Origin: Schistocephalus solidus | Taxonomy: Eukaryota; Platyhelminthes; Cestoda; Diphyllobothriidea; Diphyllobothriidae | Length of the DNA stretch: 64,000 nucleotides | Assembly (NCBI GenBank): GCA_017591395.1 | Contig: WEDG01004925.1 | Span: 1-64,000 of the forward strand | Direction of reading: 5' to 3' | Shown: positions 31,405 through 42,374 of the stretch, piece after piece | Layout of the letters: the number at the start of each line of letters is the position of its first letter | How positions within the stretch are numbered: position 1 is the first letter of the stretch | The notes under the pieces: model-generated | The model's input: the letters and a program-made list of their open reading frames with translations, nothing else | Databases searched by the model: none | Told to the model about the DNA's origin: nothing | Position numbers and translations under genes: made by a program

Positions 31405-31690
31405 AAGACGTGATGGGATCATGCTGTCTTGAGTTCGAATCCCACCGTGGCCGCTCAGTTTTTCACAAGTGGGTCAAAGGAATTATTCAAATCTGCCAAA
31501 ATCCTCTACTAATTAATGGTGCCTGGTAGTCATCTGGTGGATTCTAGATTGATTGCTTAGGAAATCCTGCTTGGGCAGTTAGCTTACTTTAGCAGAATTG
31601 GTGGAGTCCATACGCTGCAGTAGGCTGGGCGAGTAACTGCACCAAGTGTGCTTAAACTCACTGATAGGTTTTTGATTGCGGCTGGTAATT
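31405..31690 (+). repeat. SINE-B, inverted partner
   Basis: It begins with a head remnant whose B-box reads GAGTTCGAATCCCACCGTGG. The body then follows in opposite orientation to the previous copy: TTTTTCACAAGTGGGTCAAA, CTAATTAATGGTGCCTGG, GATTGATTGCTTAGGAAATC, GTAGGCTGGGCG, CCAAGTGTGCTTAAACTCA. The two copies form an inverted pair with the head remnant inside. Confidence 0.7.
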
Positions 31691-32318
31691 ATATTCCATT
31701 TTTTTATTCTCCGACCAGTCGCTGAAAGGTTACCTTATGAAAGCGTTCATTCCCCAGATGTTCCTATCCACGAACACCTTTTCACCGTAGTCAACCGCAT
31801 AGTTAACAATGCAAAAGCGAAAAGTTTTCATCGCATTCCCAGAACACCATATTGAAATACGGAATCAAACATTAAACAGCTAACCACAGCTGTCAGATGG
31901 CATAGTACACTAATTCGTGTAAGGTATTTAACATTCTGCAGTTTACTCAAAAGGGATTTTTTAAACATTTTGTTGTCAGTTATTTCTTTATCCATGTATT
32001 TGCATGGGCAGTTATTAGGTATTTCGAGAGCTCCAATGTTTCCTGAGTTGTCTTTATTGTTTTAGTTCTGTCCGTTCAGATCGTTCATTGTCCGCTGGGA
32101 GATTAGATCGATGTATTTGGGTCAGTAGCCGATCAGAAATTTTTGGCGAATTAACGCAGGCTTCATGTGTTAATTCTTCTGTCGTATGAGACAATCAGTT
32201 AAATTACACAATCAAAACAGATATTGAAGTAGTGACTGGAAGCAAATCTACGCCCAAATCACGTTGCTCCGACTAGCAAACTTGGGAGATAATTTGAGAA
32301 CGACGAAAGACTGCTGAC

Positions 32319-32350
32319 GTTTCGGAGATTTCGTCGGTTTACCACTGTCC
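32319..32350 (-). repeat. PLE pseudo-LTR-like motif
   Basis: The plus strand reads ACGTTTCGGAGATTTCGTCG. On the minus strand, CGAAAC followed by GTCAGC is the conserved part, but the CTGANGA half is not intact (CAGTGG). Confidence 0.3.
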
Positions 32351-32584
32351 CCGTGTTAAATGCATTAAGGTGAACAGCAATCCAAACGACGCGCCGAGCT
32401 AGTCACGCCTTGGTCTGATCGATATTTTTCTTCTCTCGCCGTCTCGGCCTGTTAGGCGAGCATAATGCGTCATTACCTCGATGACAGGCGGATGAGCCTC
32501 TGCGACGACTGTTCCGTCTGCTGGCTCTCCTTCTGCTCCGGAGAATGAGTTTGTCGTCGGGCCGTGTCTTCACAGTTCCCTTAA

Positions 32585-34040
32585 CTTCTGCGTGGCTGTC
32601 TTGTCCTGGTCTGTGTGTACGTATAAACTGCAGGGAGGTCAAGATGGCTTTAGAAGGAGTTGACACTGATGCTCAAGCATTATCACACAAACGGGTATTA
32701 GCACGCATGTCTAAGGTCTAGATACCTATAAATTCCAAACGATACAGGCTCAAGTCCTATACGTCTCCTGCCTTGGTCCGGTGATCAGTTGAAGTCCAAC
32801 TTTATTCGTTTCAGAGACCTTAATACCCGTACGCGGCATCCCCTTTCAGAGATGAATGTCCTCTTAAAGACTACTTTCGCTCTTGTCTTACTGTCGTGCA
32901 CATTAGCTCTATCATGACAGGATGTATTTCTCTCACATCATATTTTTGTTATCGGTGCATATTCGTATACCTGTGGAACGTTCTTAGTATAGCAGTCAGT
33001 GTTTGTGTACTGCTTATGCGTAAAAATTGGGTGCTTATGAGGTCAAGTAGAGTGTGTTCAAGGTCACTTGCAACGCTGAAGTTATTGGCGTGCCTTGACT
33101 GCAACTGTAATCAGATCGAATCACAGCTAGCAGAAGAAGACGAAAGACTTCAGAAGGAGGAATCTATTCTGTAGAAAAGCCCGAATTGCTGTCCAGAGAA
33201 CAGTTACTGCTAGCGAGGCAAAGCTAGGTGCTGATAATTGTAAGTCATCTCAGCGAGAGAACCGGCCGCTGGGTGGTTTGCCGCCATCATGAGCAGGTGG
33301 GGTTGAGTTCAAGGGCCTACCGTTCTAGTTTCTACACCCGATGCGGTAGAGGAGATTCGGGCTGTTTTAAACGTCTGGATGTGCTTAACTCGGGCAAGGC
33401 AGTTGGTCCGACGGCAAGGTCATCGCGCTCGACCGCGCTAACAGTGAACGCGAATGACCTTGAAGGGGTAGGATATTTAAAAAAGACGCCTTGTATGGCA
33501 TTAGGGGTCGGAAACACCTTCACCAACGGTGTAAGCCAATAGAATTTCTGGATTTTGTCTGAACCTAGTCACCGTTGCACACGAAACGGAGGAAAAGTTG
33601 GCGAAGAGAGAGAGATGCATCCAGCTGAATCACGAAAAAATTAACCTATTCTTCTTTTGATAAATGGATAAGACCCTACTAGAGCTCCCGCACGCCACAC
33701 GTGTGGGGTGCTCAGGTTGTTTAACAATCAACTATTCATTCTTAAATAACTCCTCGCTTCCTGTTTAGACGTGTCCACCGCGTTTTCTACTGTCTTCTGT
33801 TAATTTGCCCGGAAATGTTACGCAGACTTTACTGCTCGTGGCAGCACAACCTTTCAGTTTGGCCTCCTTCATTTGACAAGTATGCAGTGAACACAAATCG
33901 GGAGGCGAAATTCCTCGAACACGCCAAATTAGATTCCTGAGTACCGTTGTGATTTGACACGTTAGTAGTTGCCGAAAAGACGGAAGTCGGACATGGAACT
34001 ATTGACCCCCAGTAATACAGGCTGCCTTACGCTACAATGA
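32585..34040 (+). repeat. Right arm of the 1.5-kb inverted repeat
   Basis: Reverse complement of 26490-27995, with the spacer 27996-32584 between. A 104-codon frame (33228-33542) shares long blocks with the left arm (WVVCRHHEQVGL, RAYRSSFYTRCGRG, CFKRLDVLNSGKAV). A small deletion near 33890 and the short GA run are the main length differences. No transposase, RT or LTR signature is visible. Confidence 0.65.
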
Positions 34041-34111
34041 GGACGGTACATAAATGAACCTCTAATAATAACCCTCAACCGCTTCCTCTTAACCCTATGA
34101 CTAACTCCCGG

Positions 34112-34262
34112 CACCAGTTCGAGCGGTGTTTCCAACGATATCCACCATATACCTCACAACAGGTTGGGCGCAAGGACAGTGATTCGCGTTGGAATTAGCT
34201 GGCACACTTTCAATGCATCTATCACACTCTCCCTTCCCTACCCACCTGAGCCCTGTGTCGTG
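34112..34262 (-). repeat. RTE 3' end remnant
   Basis: The plus strand reads CCAGTTCGAGCGGTG, ATCCACCATATACC, GGACAGTGATTCGCG and CACCTGAGCCCTGTG in the usual order. It is very diverged. Confidence 0.5.
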
Positions 34263-34922
34263 AGGGTTGCCTTTGCACAAACTCTCTTTCTCTTTTTCCC
34301 TATCTAATCTCTTCCCTCCTGCGTACACGAATAGTCTGAGCCGGTCTTTTGATTGAGCGAGAGCGCAGTGACTGACAGAATTAGGCAATCCGTCTGTGCG
34401 TGCTACACACATGACTCGATCCTCCACACCACACATTACTAGCACTAACCGTAACTTACCTAACTATAATCTCACCCTTAACCCTAGCTTCCTCTAACAT
34501 TAACCACTCTTGGATTTTAGCGCAAGGATAGGTAATAACATCGAATAACCACATTTTGAACCTGCGGTGTAAAAGCAAATGAATGGAAGGACTTGTGGCT
34601 CTAAGTTGGACAAACTGAGGTGGTTCCTAGGCTTCATCCGCAGTGCCCCTCCCGAAAAACGAAACATGGACAGGAGTGGTACAACGCCTTACCGGACAAC
34701 GCATTTTTTATATCTGAAGAGCACAATTTAATACACGGCTGAGCAAACCTGAGGACTGATGTCTCGTGCAGTCATGGGGTGAGGATGCCTTGTATGGACA
34801 CCAAGACAGGACAAGGTAGAAGGAACATGGACCACCCTTGTAATTTAGCACAAGTGTACCGCCATGCCCAACCATGACAGAATTCCTACATTCCTTACCT
34901 CCCAGGGAGCCATAGGCAAGAA

Positions 34923-35266
34923 CGCCTTATATGGTCGTGTAAATAGGACACGGAAAAAGGAGCCATCCACAGTACACGTGGCTTTGCGCTGACGTCGAAG
35001 GAAATCACGCTTAGGATTAAGGTGAGGGCCAGGGTTCAGTTTAGGGTTAGGTTTTAGCTTGAGTTTAAGGTCAGAGTTAGGGCTAGGATCATGATTAGGC
35101 TAAGGGTTAAGGTTAGTATTGTGTGAGGTTTAGGCTAAGGGTTGGGCTAGGGTTAAGAGAAAGGTGAAAGTTTAGTTTTATGTTAGGGTTAGTGTTAGCG
35201 CTAAGACACGGGCATATCTACATTTCCTATTCCCGTGCCCTGTTCAGGCGGCCATACAAGGCATCT
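34923..35266. mobile_element. MITE-like element T, copy 1 (TTAGGG-like interior)
   Basis: The ends GCCTTATATGGTCGTGTAAA followed by TAGGACACGG (left) and ATTCCCGTGCCCTGTTCAGG followed by CGGCCATACAAGGC (right) are imperfect terminal inverted repeats of about 34 bp. The interior (35010-35205) is a run of degenerate TTAGGG hexamers (TTTAGGGTTAGG, GCTAAGGGTTAAGG, GGTTAGTGTTAGCG). There is no coding capacity. A second, loosely related left end occurs at 34785. Confidence 0.55.
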
Positions 35267-35734
35267 CCACCGAGCCATGTTTTATTGCCTCTTCACCGGG
35301 AGTAAGAGTGAATGGTGGTCCGCAATTTGCAGCATGTTCCATCCCAGTTGACACATTCTTGAAATGCGGAAATTGCTCAATAATTTAATATTTTTTACTC
35401 CTTTTGTGTCACAATAACCAATCTTCCCTTGTTTCCCGGCTGTCACGTTTCGTAGGGTTGCCGGCTTTCGCGTTAAGTCTGTCCAAACAAGTGAATAAGC
35501 AAATCTAGGGGGCTGTTGGCAGAACTGTACAATGTCCCATAAGCCTATGCAAGATTGGCAGTGCACATGCGTGCGTCTAGTCGTCTGCCTCCGGGTCTGT
35601 CCATCAACTGGCGCGCAAAGCGAATCGATGGACCCCACACCGATGCACTTAACGAGCAGCAAAAGCCGCCGCCTATGGACGATGGGAATGAAAAAAGACT
35701 GCGACAGGCAGGCGATAACGGTAGATGGAATGCC

Positions 35735-35912
35735 GGCAAAGATAGGGGAGACTGGAAAGGCTATTTCTGGCTTAGTAGCGGTCGTCAGCCGGTCATACCC
35801 AATCCTAAGTGTGCACCCCCGGGATTCAAACCCGTGACCTTTGGCCATCGAGCCAAACGCTCTAGCACTGAGCCACGGGCTCGCTGTCTTGTCGGTTGTG
35901 ATCGGTCGATAA
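35735..35912 (-). repeat. SINE-A, single copy
   Basis: The body block GACTGGAAAGGCTATTTCTG and the tRNA-like head at about 35812-35885 (GGGATTCAAACCCGTGACC on the plus strand) are in minus orientation. A 212-codon minus frame (35282-35920) runs through it and is regarded as chance. Confidence 0.65.
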
Positions 35913-36539
35913 CAGCACAAAGGGGGAGTACAGGGGACTTAGATGGTTATTCTGGTCCTGAGATTATTTTCCAGGGCTAATTGGCCTAGTACGTGAGACA
36001 TCAACCCGACGGCTGTCTGACCAGTGTTAGTAAAACCTCAAAAAGCGCAAAGCGACAAAATCTGTGCTTCAGTAATTGATGGAGGGATCCCATTACTGGT
36101 ATTCGATAAATTAGTTGGGGCCGAACCCCCGGGGTTCTGTACTGAGTTCGTCACCTACAAACCAGTCCAGTGGGCTTGTCAAATTAAGCCGCTATTTTTC
36201 TGCTCTGTATTTGCCTGTAAATTTTCTTTTATGTACATTGGTCGGCCTAGTTCGTCCATTCCATACCAATTATTAACTCTCTTTGTTTATTCGAACTACA
36301 ACAATGAGTTCATCAGCACACGAAGCTAGTTACGTTTTGAAGGAAGTCCAATTCTATTTTCATTTTGCGAGTCATTCAGGGAGGATTCTTCATGATGGTG
36401 ATCATTACAGTCTTCGACTATTCGTTTGTGATCTTTCGCTATTAAGCAGTTTGTTTGTTCAATCTTATTCACGGTGAATGGAGAGGTTTTGCTGACACTT
36501 TTGGAATTAAACTTTCAAAATAATGCGAAACACAAACGA

Positions 36540-37370
36540 TAGCTCGACCGTCGATTTCGACGAGGTCTACCGTAAGGTCCACGGAAGGGTGGTGCAGGGA
36601 CGGTGACTTGCGCTTGATTTAGTCTAAAGTGATAGTAGACTTGCGATGCATCTACCGCACTCTCTTCTCCTCCCCCACCTGAGCCCGGAGTCAAGACAGA
36701 GTCAAGAAGACCGGAGATGGGAGAGGATGCAGGTTGATGTCACAGCCGGAGCTGCCCCTATGGTGTACCACTACACCTGGCTCGGATCCCATGGACTGGG
36801 AGTGCCATAAAGGCTACAGTAAGGAGTCATTGCAGCCTGACTCTCAGTCCACCAGTCAGCCACTACACACAAAACACACATTGGGCTGACCACGCGGTCC
36901 GAGTTATCCCGTCAGTTGGCAACCTTCCAAGCCACGGCTTTTAGTGCACCGTGATAGTTTCAAGCGCGTCAGATTGTTCATAATGAGGAACATGCGCTGA
37001 GCCGTCGACCTCACTCTCTCCCCCACCCCCACAATCAAACCACTGTCCGAGCCGGTCAATTGTCTGATGTGGGAGTGGGCGCATTGGCTGACGGGTCGGC
37101 GTACCCGTCTTCGGCCCCTATAGCGCACACACCAGGATTCACTAAATCAGGGGATATGGAGGAGCCATCGCCGTTTGACTCCCAGTCCACTGGTCAGCCA
37201 CTTAACACACAGCACATACACTGGGCCGACGGCGTGGTCTGAGTGTAAGCGTCAGATTAGGAGCCTTCCAAGCCACGGTGTCTGGGAAACCGTGATATTC
37301 TCAGGTACATGATGATGAGGGTGTTGTCTATGTATTAGTGTAGATGGTGTGCGCTGATGTATCTTAACCT
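36540..37370 (-). repeat. RTE copy F, 3'UTR
   Basis: This is a complete variant-a UTR colinear with 20585-21430. The plus strand starts ATAGCTCGACCGTCGATTTC, and the far end TGGTTTACCGCAGG adjoins the finger array. A 20-40 bp shortening near 37110 is the main difference from copy E. Confidence 0.7.
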
Positions 37371-37900
37371 CCGGTGGTTTACCGCAGGTTGCCGTGGAGG
37401 CGCATGTGTCCTAATAGGCCCATGCGGTGTGTAAATGTGCGGAGCAGTGAGGGCAGTGGAGGTGGGCGCGTCGATTGTATGTCGGAAGCCCAGGCACTGT
37501 TCCACCAGCCTCCATGCGATGGATTCGCTGGTAACCGACCAGGTTTGATGCGTGAGTTGAAGTTGCGGGCACAGTGTGGGCTGGAGAAATCGGAAGAGGC
37601 TGGGGGATGTCATTCATGGTAGTGGGGGTTGCAGTGGCGGTAAGAATGGCAGGAGCAGAGGGTGTGCATGAGGTATCGGTGTTGTCGGCATTGCGGTGAA
37701 TTCCGCTGTCATGGATGCGCATGTGTCCGAATAGGCCCATTCGATGATTGGATGCGCGAGGAAAGTGAGGGCAGTGAAGGCAGCGATCTCTGCTGTGTGT
37801 TGGTGCTACAGACATTGGTTCACCAGTCTCTGTACGATGTATTCGCAAGTGACCGACCAGGCCAATGCGTGAGGTGATGGGCGGTCGCATTTAGGACAGA
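37371..37900 (-). pseudogene. RTE copy F, C2H2 zinc-finger array
   Basis: The frame 37411-37890 holds finger 2 (damaged start, GLVGHLRIH), finger 3 (LHCPHF...GLFGHMRIH with the second Cys lost) and finger 4 with a deletion (NLVGYQRIH, first His lost). It then shifts frame inside finger 5 (LHCPHCSAH...). No finger in F keeps all four ligands, so the array is non-functional even where the frame is open. Confidence 0.75.
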
Positions 37901-38608
37901 TTAAGAGAGAGTCCCCATCGCTGATGGTGATGATCGTGGTGGTTGTGGTAGTGAAGGCGAAGGTGGTGCGGTCGCATTGAGGAAAGTATTGGAGAGATTG
38001 CCATCGCTGGTGGTGGTGACGGTGGCGGCGAAGGCGAAGGCGAAGGCGAAGGCGGTGGTGGTTGCGGTGGTGGGGGTAACAGGCGATGAGTCGAGAGATG
38101 TGGTCTCTATGATGGTGGATGTAATGGAATTGATGCCAGGAGGGAGGGTGTGGGAGTCTGAAGAAGGGTTGGCAGGTTTTGACGTAAAAGTTGGAATTGT
38201 CGGATTGTTGGTGCATTGCGTCCAAAGATGTCCAACCAGGCTGATTCGCGCGCGAAAGATGCGTTGACGGCGCAGGCATGTTGGCAGGGCCTGGGCATCG
38301 ACAATGTTGGTCTCGGGCGCTGGTGACTTTCGTTTCGCTATTTTGGCCTTGGCTGTGGCGATCCGGTTGGCCTCATAGATTGCTGAACCAGTCTTCACTG
38401 ATCTTCTCCATGCCGGTCTATCCTGGGCGAGGTCCTCCCAGTTCGCCGGATTGATTTGCAGTTGCTTCAGCCATTTCTTCAAAGTGTCGTTGTAGCGTCT
38501 GCGGAGGCAGCTGAGATGGAAGTGATTCAGCTTCCTGGCTTGGCTCGAGTAGACGGTCCAGGTCTCCACTCTGTAAAAGGGTGTTGTCAAGATGACGGCC
38601 TTGTACAT
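37901..38608 (-). pseudogene. RTE copy F, post-RT region with in-frame deletion
   Basis: A 235-codon open frame. [12 protein letters not shown] is followed directly by RYNDTLKKWLKQLQINPANW. The roughly 70 residues that normally lie between (the [10 protein letters not shown] to [10 protein letters not shown] section seen in copy E) are gone, but the frame is kept. It continues through [17 protein letters not shown], finger 1 (CLRRQRIF...SLVGHLWTQ, ligands lost) and a linker with a short Ala-Phe repeat caused by GCGAAG triplets near 38026-38052. About 110 bp of linker is duplicated (37885-38020). Confidence 0.75.
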
Positions 38609-38644
38609 CTTCAGTTTGATCTTCAGGTGAACGCCGTGGTGATT

Positions 38645-39500
38645 TCACACGTAGGCCTGCAGTCGGCCATTGTCCTGACTGGATTTGGAGATCCGTTGGG
38701 CAACCTCGTCATCGATTCTCGTGGTGCGTGACAGCGTGCTTCCTAGATAAGCGAAGGTTTCCACATTTTTGAATTGAGCACCGTTGACATTGATTTGGGT
38801 AGCATTGTATTCCGCGCTGGGTGGCGAATGGGGCATGACAACCGTTTGTGCTGTACTGATTGTTAATCCAAAATTGGCACAGCCTGTGGCGAAGAGGTCC
38901 ATGCTCCTTTGCATGTCATCCTCCGTCACGGTGTTAAAAGCGCAGTCGTCCGCGAAGAGCTAGTCATGGACTGTAGTCGTAGACACATGCGTTGAAGCCT
39001 GCATACGCCGACTGTTGAGAAGGTGTCCTTCAGTTCTATAGGCGATGCTGATCCCAGGCTGTTCATTACGGTAGGCATCCATCAGCATAGCCGAGAACAT
39101 GAGACTGAACAGGGTGGGAGCCAAAACGCAGCCCTGCTTCACTCCGCTGGTCACTGCGAATGCTTCGGATACCGTCCCGTTGTCAGTGACGCGCGCCGTC
39201 ATCCCGTCATGAAGTTGACACATCATGTGCGTGAACCGCTCAGGAGAGCCAAATTTCTGCATGACTTTCCACAGTCTGTCGCGATTCACCGTGTCAAAGG
39301 CTTTCGTCAGATCGACGAAAGTAGTGTATAGGTGGGTTTGCATCTCCTGGCACTTCTCTTGTAGCTGGCGGGCGTCAAAGATCATATCGGTTGTTCCTCG
39401 TTATCGGCGGAAGCCACATTGGCTTTCCGGGAACAGGCCCTTCTCTAGGTGACCGTTCAGACGATTGAGAAGGATACGGCTAAGATCTTCCCGGCGATGT
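38645..39500 (-). pseudogene. RTE copy F, RT palm
   Basis: Frame 38960-39385 contains FVDLTKAFDTVNRDRLWKVM, SGVKQGCVLAPTLFSLMF and YRTEGHLLNSRRMQ. The catalytic box is LFADD, immediately preceded by a stop (HD, stop, LFADD) that replaces a Leu codon. The downstream frame 38645-38929 continues MTEDDMQRSMDLFATGCANF and [21 protein letters not shown] single base change separates this from a readable palm. Confidence 0.8.
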
Positions 39501-39523
39501 TGAGCATCGAGATACCTCTGTGA

Positions 39524-40294
39524 TTAAGAGAGTTGCCGGTTCCGCTTCGACTTGTAGAGATGGACGATGGTCGCGTCTTTTAAATCCTTAGGCACTTGTT
39601 CCTGGCACCACATCTCCTGGAAGAGTGTAGTGTGTTCTGCCATCAGCCGGGGCCCGCCGTGCTTGTAGGCTTCCAGTGGAATTGCATCGGATCCCGGTGT
39701 TTTACCGCTGAAATCTGCTGCAAGGCCCGGATGGTTTCTGGTAGGGGAAGGCGGCAGATCCAGGTCATTGTTCGTGTCCACTTGAGGGAGCCGGTCAATG
39801 GCAGCATCGGAGATGGCTGATGAGCAACTTAGGACACTTCTGAAGTGCTCGGCCCAGCGCTTCAGAATTTGCGATTTCTCTGTCAGCAGTGTTGTGCCGT
39901 CAGAGCTGATCAGCGGTGCGGTCCCCTTGATACACGGGCCATAGATGGCCTTGATGGCTTTGAAAAAGTTTTTCATTTCATTGCGGTCCGCATGCCCCTG
40001 GATTTCCTCAGCCTTTCGGATCATCCAGGCATCCTGCATACCCCGCAGCCGTTGCCGTACAAGGCGCCGGCATCTGAAGAAGGCTGCTTTGGTGGCATCA
40101 GTCCGAAGGTCCATGTAGGCTTTGTGTAGTCCATTCTTCTCCGCGAGTAAGCTGCTGATGTCGGCGTCATTGTCGTCAAACCAGTCCTGGTGTTGACCAT
40201 GAGCGCGTCCGAGGGTTGGGCGTGGGGAATAGGGACGGAGGCTATTGTTGTTTGTTTTAGTTTTACGACCGCGTATTTTACGATCTGCGAGCAT
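39524..40294 (-). pseudogene. RTE copy F, EN-less leader-RT fusion frame
   Basis: This is a 256-codon open frame. The element's 5' leader (MLADRKIRGRKTKTNN) is joined in frame to the start of RT (HQDWFDDNDADISSLLAEKN), and the whole endonuclease is missing. It continues through FFRCRRLVRQRLRGMQDAW, FKAIKAIYGPCIKG, VYK-like AYKHGGPRLMAEHTTLFQ and KDATIVHLYKSKRNRQ. It is longer than any RT frame in copies A, D or E. Whether it was ever translated is unknown. Confidence 0.75.
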
Positions 40295-40771
40295 ATCCGG
40301 TTGCAGAAGACGTTTTGGGCACCTTTTCTAGCCCCTTCCTCCGCGAGGAGGCAAACAGTGCTGTCCCTAAATAGGGCTGTTCGGACATCCCAGACGGCTG
40401 CCGAACTCCACTATGAGTCACGGGTTGTTTTAGTGGGAGAACTACCCGAGTTAGCCTGGGCCGCCTACGGGGTTGCTGTCGCCCCCACCGTAGGAATTTT
40501 TGAGAGGGGGGAGGTGGGAAGTTCGGGAGTCAGACATATCGGGTGTGGAGGCACACACAACACCGGAGACCCTCACCTGGTTTAACCCACCGGTCGTGAC
40601 GGTTGCCTGGGGTGTGGCCGCTGGGAAGAATCCAACTTCGAGGAGCTACAGGTGAGAGTTGGGTACCTTCTAGAGGCGGACACAGGAGCATTCACCACCT
40701 GTACGAGAAAAATGGAGCGACCAAATGCTAGCTGTGTGGTGCTACCCCTAACTAGTAACCCTACAACCCGT

Positions 40772-40795
40772 AACACACACACACACACACACACA
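40772..40795. repeat. (AC)12 microsatellite
   Basis: Pure AC run. Positions 40311-41359 otherwise show no recognisable element. Confidence 0.9.
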
Positions 40796-41359
40796 CTCTG
40801 TCTCTCTCGTTATCATGACTAAAAAAGCTCACGTAAGTCTTTCCTCTGTCATGCTGCCAATTGCCAAGCATTGAGAAATCGAGCGCAAATGGTCCTTCAC
40901 CTGTTCGATAGGGGAACCAGTTGTAAAGTGACCGCAAAAAGCAGACATTATCATCTGATGTTCAGCTGCTTTAAATGTTCCGTAATAAACTTGAAGTTCA
41001 GGTAGTCCTCAAGGTAGATACAAAGTGGGGTCACGTGGGGAGACCTAGATGGTCCCACAGCAAATCCACCCCAGCCATATCCATTGGCATTCGGTGGCCT
41101 GATTTAGTTAATCTCGTACAATAGGCACAATGCGTTAAGCGGCCCCGTCGCGTACTCCAAGATGTCGAAGTGCAGACAACAAGTGTTTCAACAGCTGCCG
41201 ACCAGAATTTCTTGCCCTTTCCTTTATAATTGATTTCGTGCCTTTAGGTGCTCTAATATCACTGTTCGTGTGCAGTTGTCCACTCTGCCAAGCAACTGTT
41301 CCTGTTAAATACACCCCCCACAACTGTTTAATCTAATTTGAAACCATTAGTGTAACATT

Positions 41360-41600
41360 TGACCATGCTGGTACCAGTCTGGTACCAGTTTTTGGGTTAT
41401 TAGCAGCCATCAGTCAGCCCAAAAGGGGCGCACCACTCGAGGCTCCAACCAGCAACCTGTTGATCAGAAGTCAAACGCTCTAACCAGTGAGCCACGGGCT
41501 CGTTGTATTGTCGGTTAAGATGGGGAATATTGATTGCATTCGTTGATGAACGCTCACCGATCGTTAACGGAACTCATTGGTTCCGTTTTTCAGCCGTCAT
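41360..41600 (-). repeat. SINE-A, single copy
   Basis: The minus-strand tRNA-like head at about 41425-41505 (GAGGCTCCAACCAGCAACC, TCTAACCAGTGAGCCACGG on plus) and the 5' region (GCTCACCGATCGTTAACGG) are present. This is a diverged subfamily shared with 54540-54770, whose 5' part reads CGCTCACCGATCGCTAACGG. Confidence 0.6.
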
Positions 41601-41609
41601 ATCAAAAAC

Positions 41610-41665
41610 TCCTATTCGCATCGACGGGTGTGATCCTAACCGCCTTCGCGATAACGAACTTGGGT
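41610..41665 (+). repeat. Direct repeat flanking MITE-like element T, left
   Basis: CGCCTTCGCGATAACGAACT with neighbouring CATCGA and GATCC blocks recurs at 42105-42163 in the same orientation. The two sit just outside the ends of the element T copy at 41687-42078. Confidence 0.65.
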
Positions 41666-41686
41666 ACCCATTTATTAGGTCTGACA

Positions 41687-42078
41687 AGCCTTGTATGACC
41701 GAGTAAACAAGACATGGGGATATGAAACGCCTCGCTTACTTAAAATTTGGTGGCATTGCGATAAATTCGAGGAGAGGTAAATATTCACGTGTCTTGACGC
41801 TAATATTAACCCTAAGATAAAATAAACTGTCACCTTAATCTAAACCGTAGCTCTACCCTACACCTAAAATCTGCAGTTAACACGAACAAAAACCGCAACT
41901 CCTGGGAGACTCTTGACCCTAGCCCCAACTCTGATCTTAACTTCAAAATTAGACTTACCCCTACACTTAACTCGAATCTTCACTTTTATCATAAATATAT
42001 TTCCTTTTAATTTTACGGAAAGTCACGTGCATTGTGGGCGGTTTCTAATCCCGTGTCCTGCTAAGGCGGCCATACAAG
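41687..42078. mobile_element. MITE-like element T, copy 2 (CCCTAA-like interior)
   Basis: The left end GCCTTGTATGACCGAGTAAA followed by CAAGACATGGGGAT pairs with the right end ATCCCGTGTCCTGCTAAGGC followed by GGCCATACAAGGC. The interior (41800-41990) is degenerate CCCTAA-like. The right end is nearly identical to the right end of copy 1 (CGGCCATACAAGGC), so the two belong to one family. There is no coding capacity. Confidence 0.55.
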
Positions 42079-42104
42079 GCATCCTTAACGCACAAATTAC
42101 TGTT

Positions 42105-42163
42105 CCCATCGAGGTTTGCGATCCAAAACGCCTTCGCGATAACGAACTTAGGTACACCTAGGA
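42105..42163 (+). repeat. Direct repeat flanking MITE-like element T, right
   Basis: Partner of 41610-41665. At more than 50 bp it is too long for an ordinary transposon target duplication. It may be part of a larger element or a segmental duplication. Confidence 0.65.
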
Positions 42164-42374
42164 CCGTTATTCCTGGTAAAATATACTAAGAAAATGCCTA
42201 GTGAAAAATTTCCCGGGAATGATGTCAGTAGCTACGTCCAATGTGAGTACGCTTGTCCTGTCTGTGCAGGCCGGTGGCAAACTTGCTACCAGTCATTGAA
42301 CGCAAAACCTGCAACGTGTTTTCGGGTTATGTTCATCCCCTCAAGTAGTGGGGTTTGCTATTTACACTATAAAG

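Noticed and set aside
35010..35205. An interstitial true telomere
   Set aside because: Hexamers are highly degenerate and bounded by inverted ends shared with a second locus, so a mobile element explains it better.
35282..35920. A 212-codon minus-strand open frame
   Set aside because: It starts in and reads through a SINE-A copy, shows no domain, and its composition is not protein-like beyond the SINE part.
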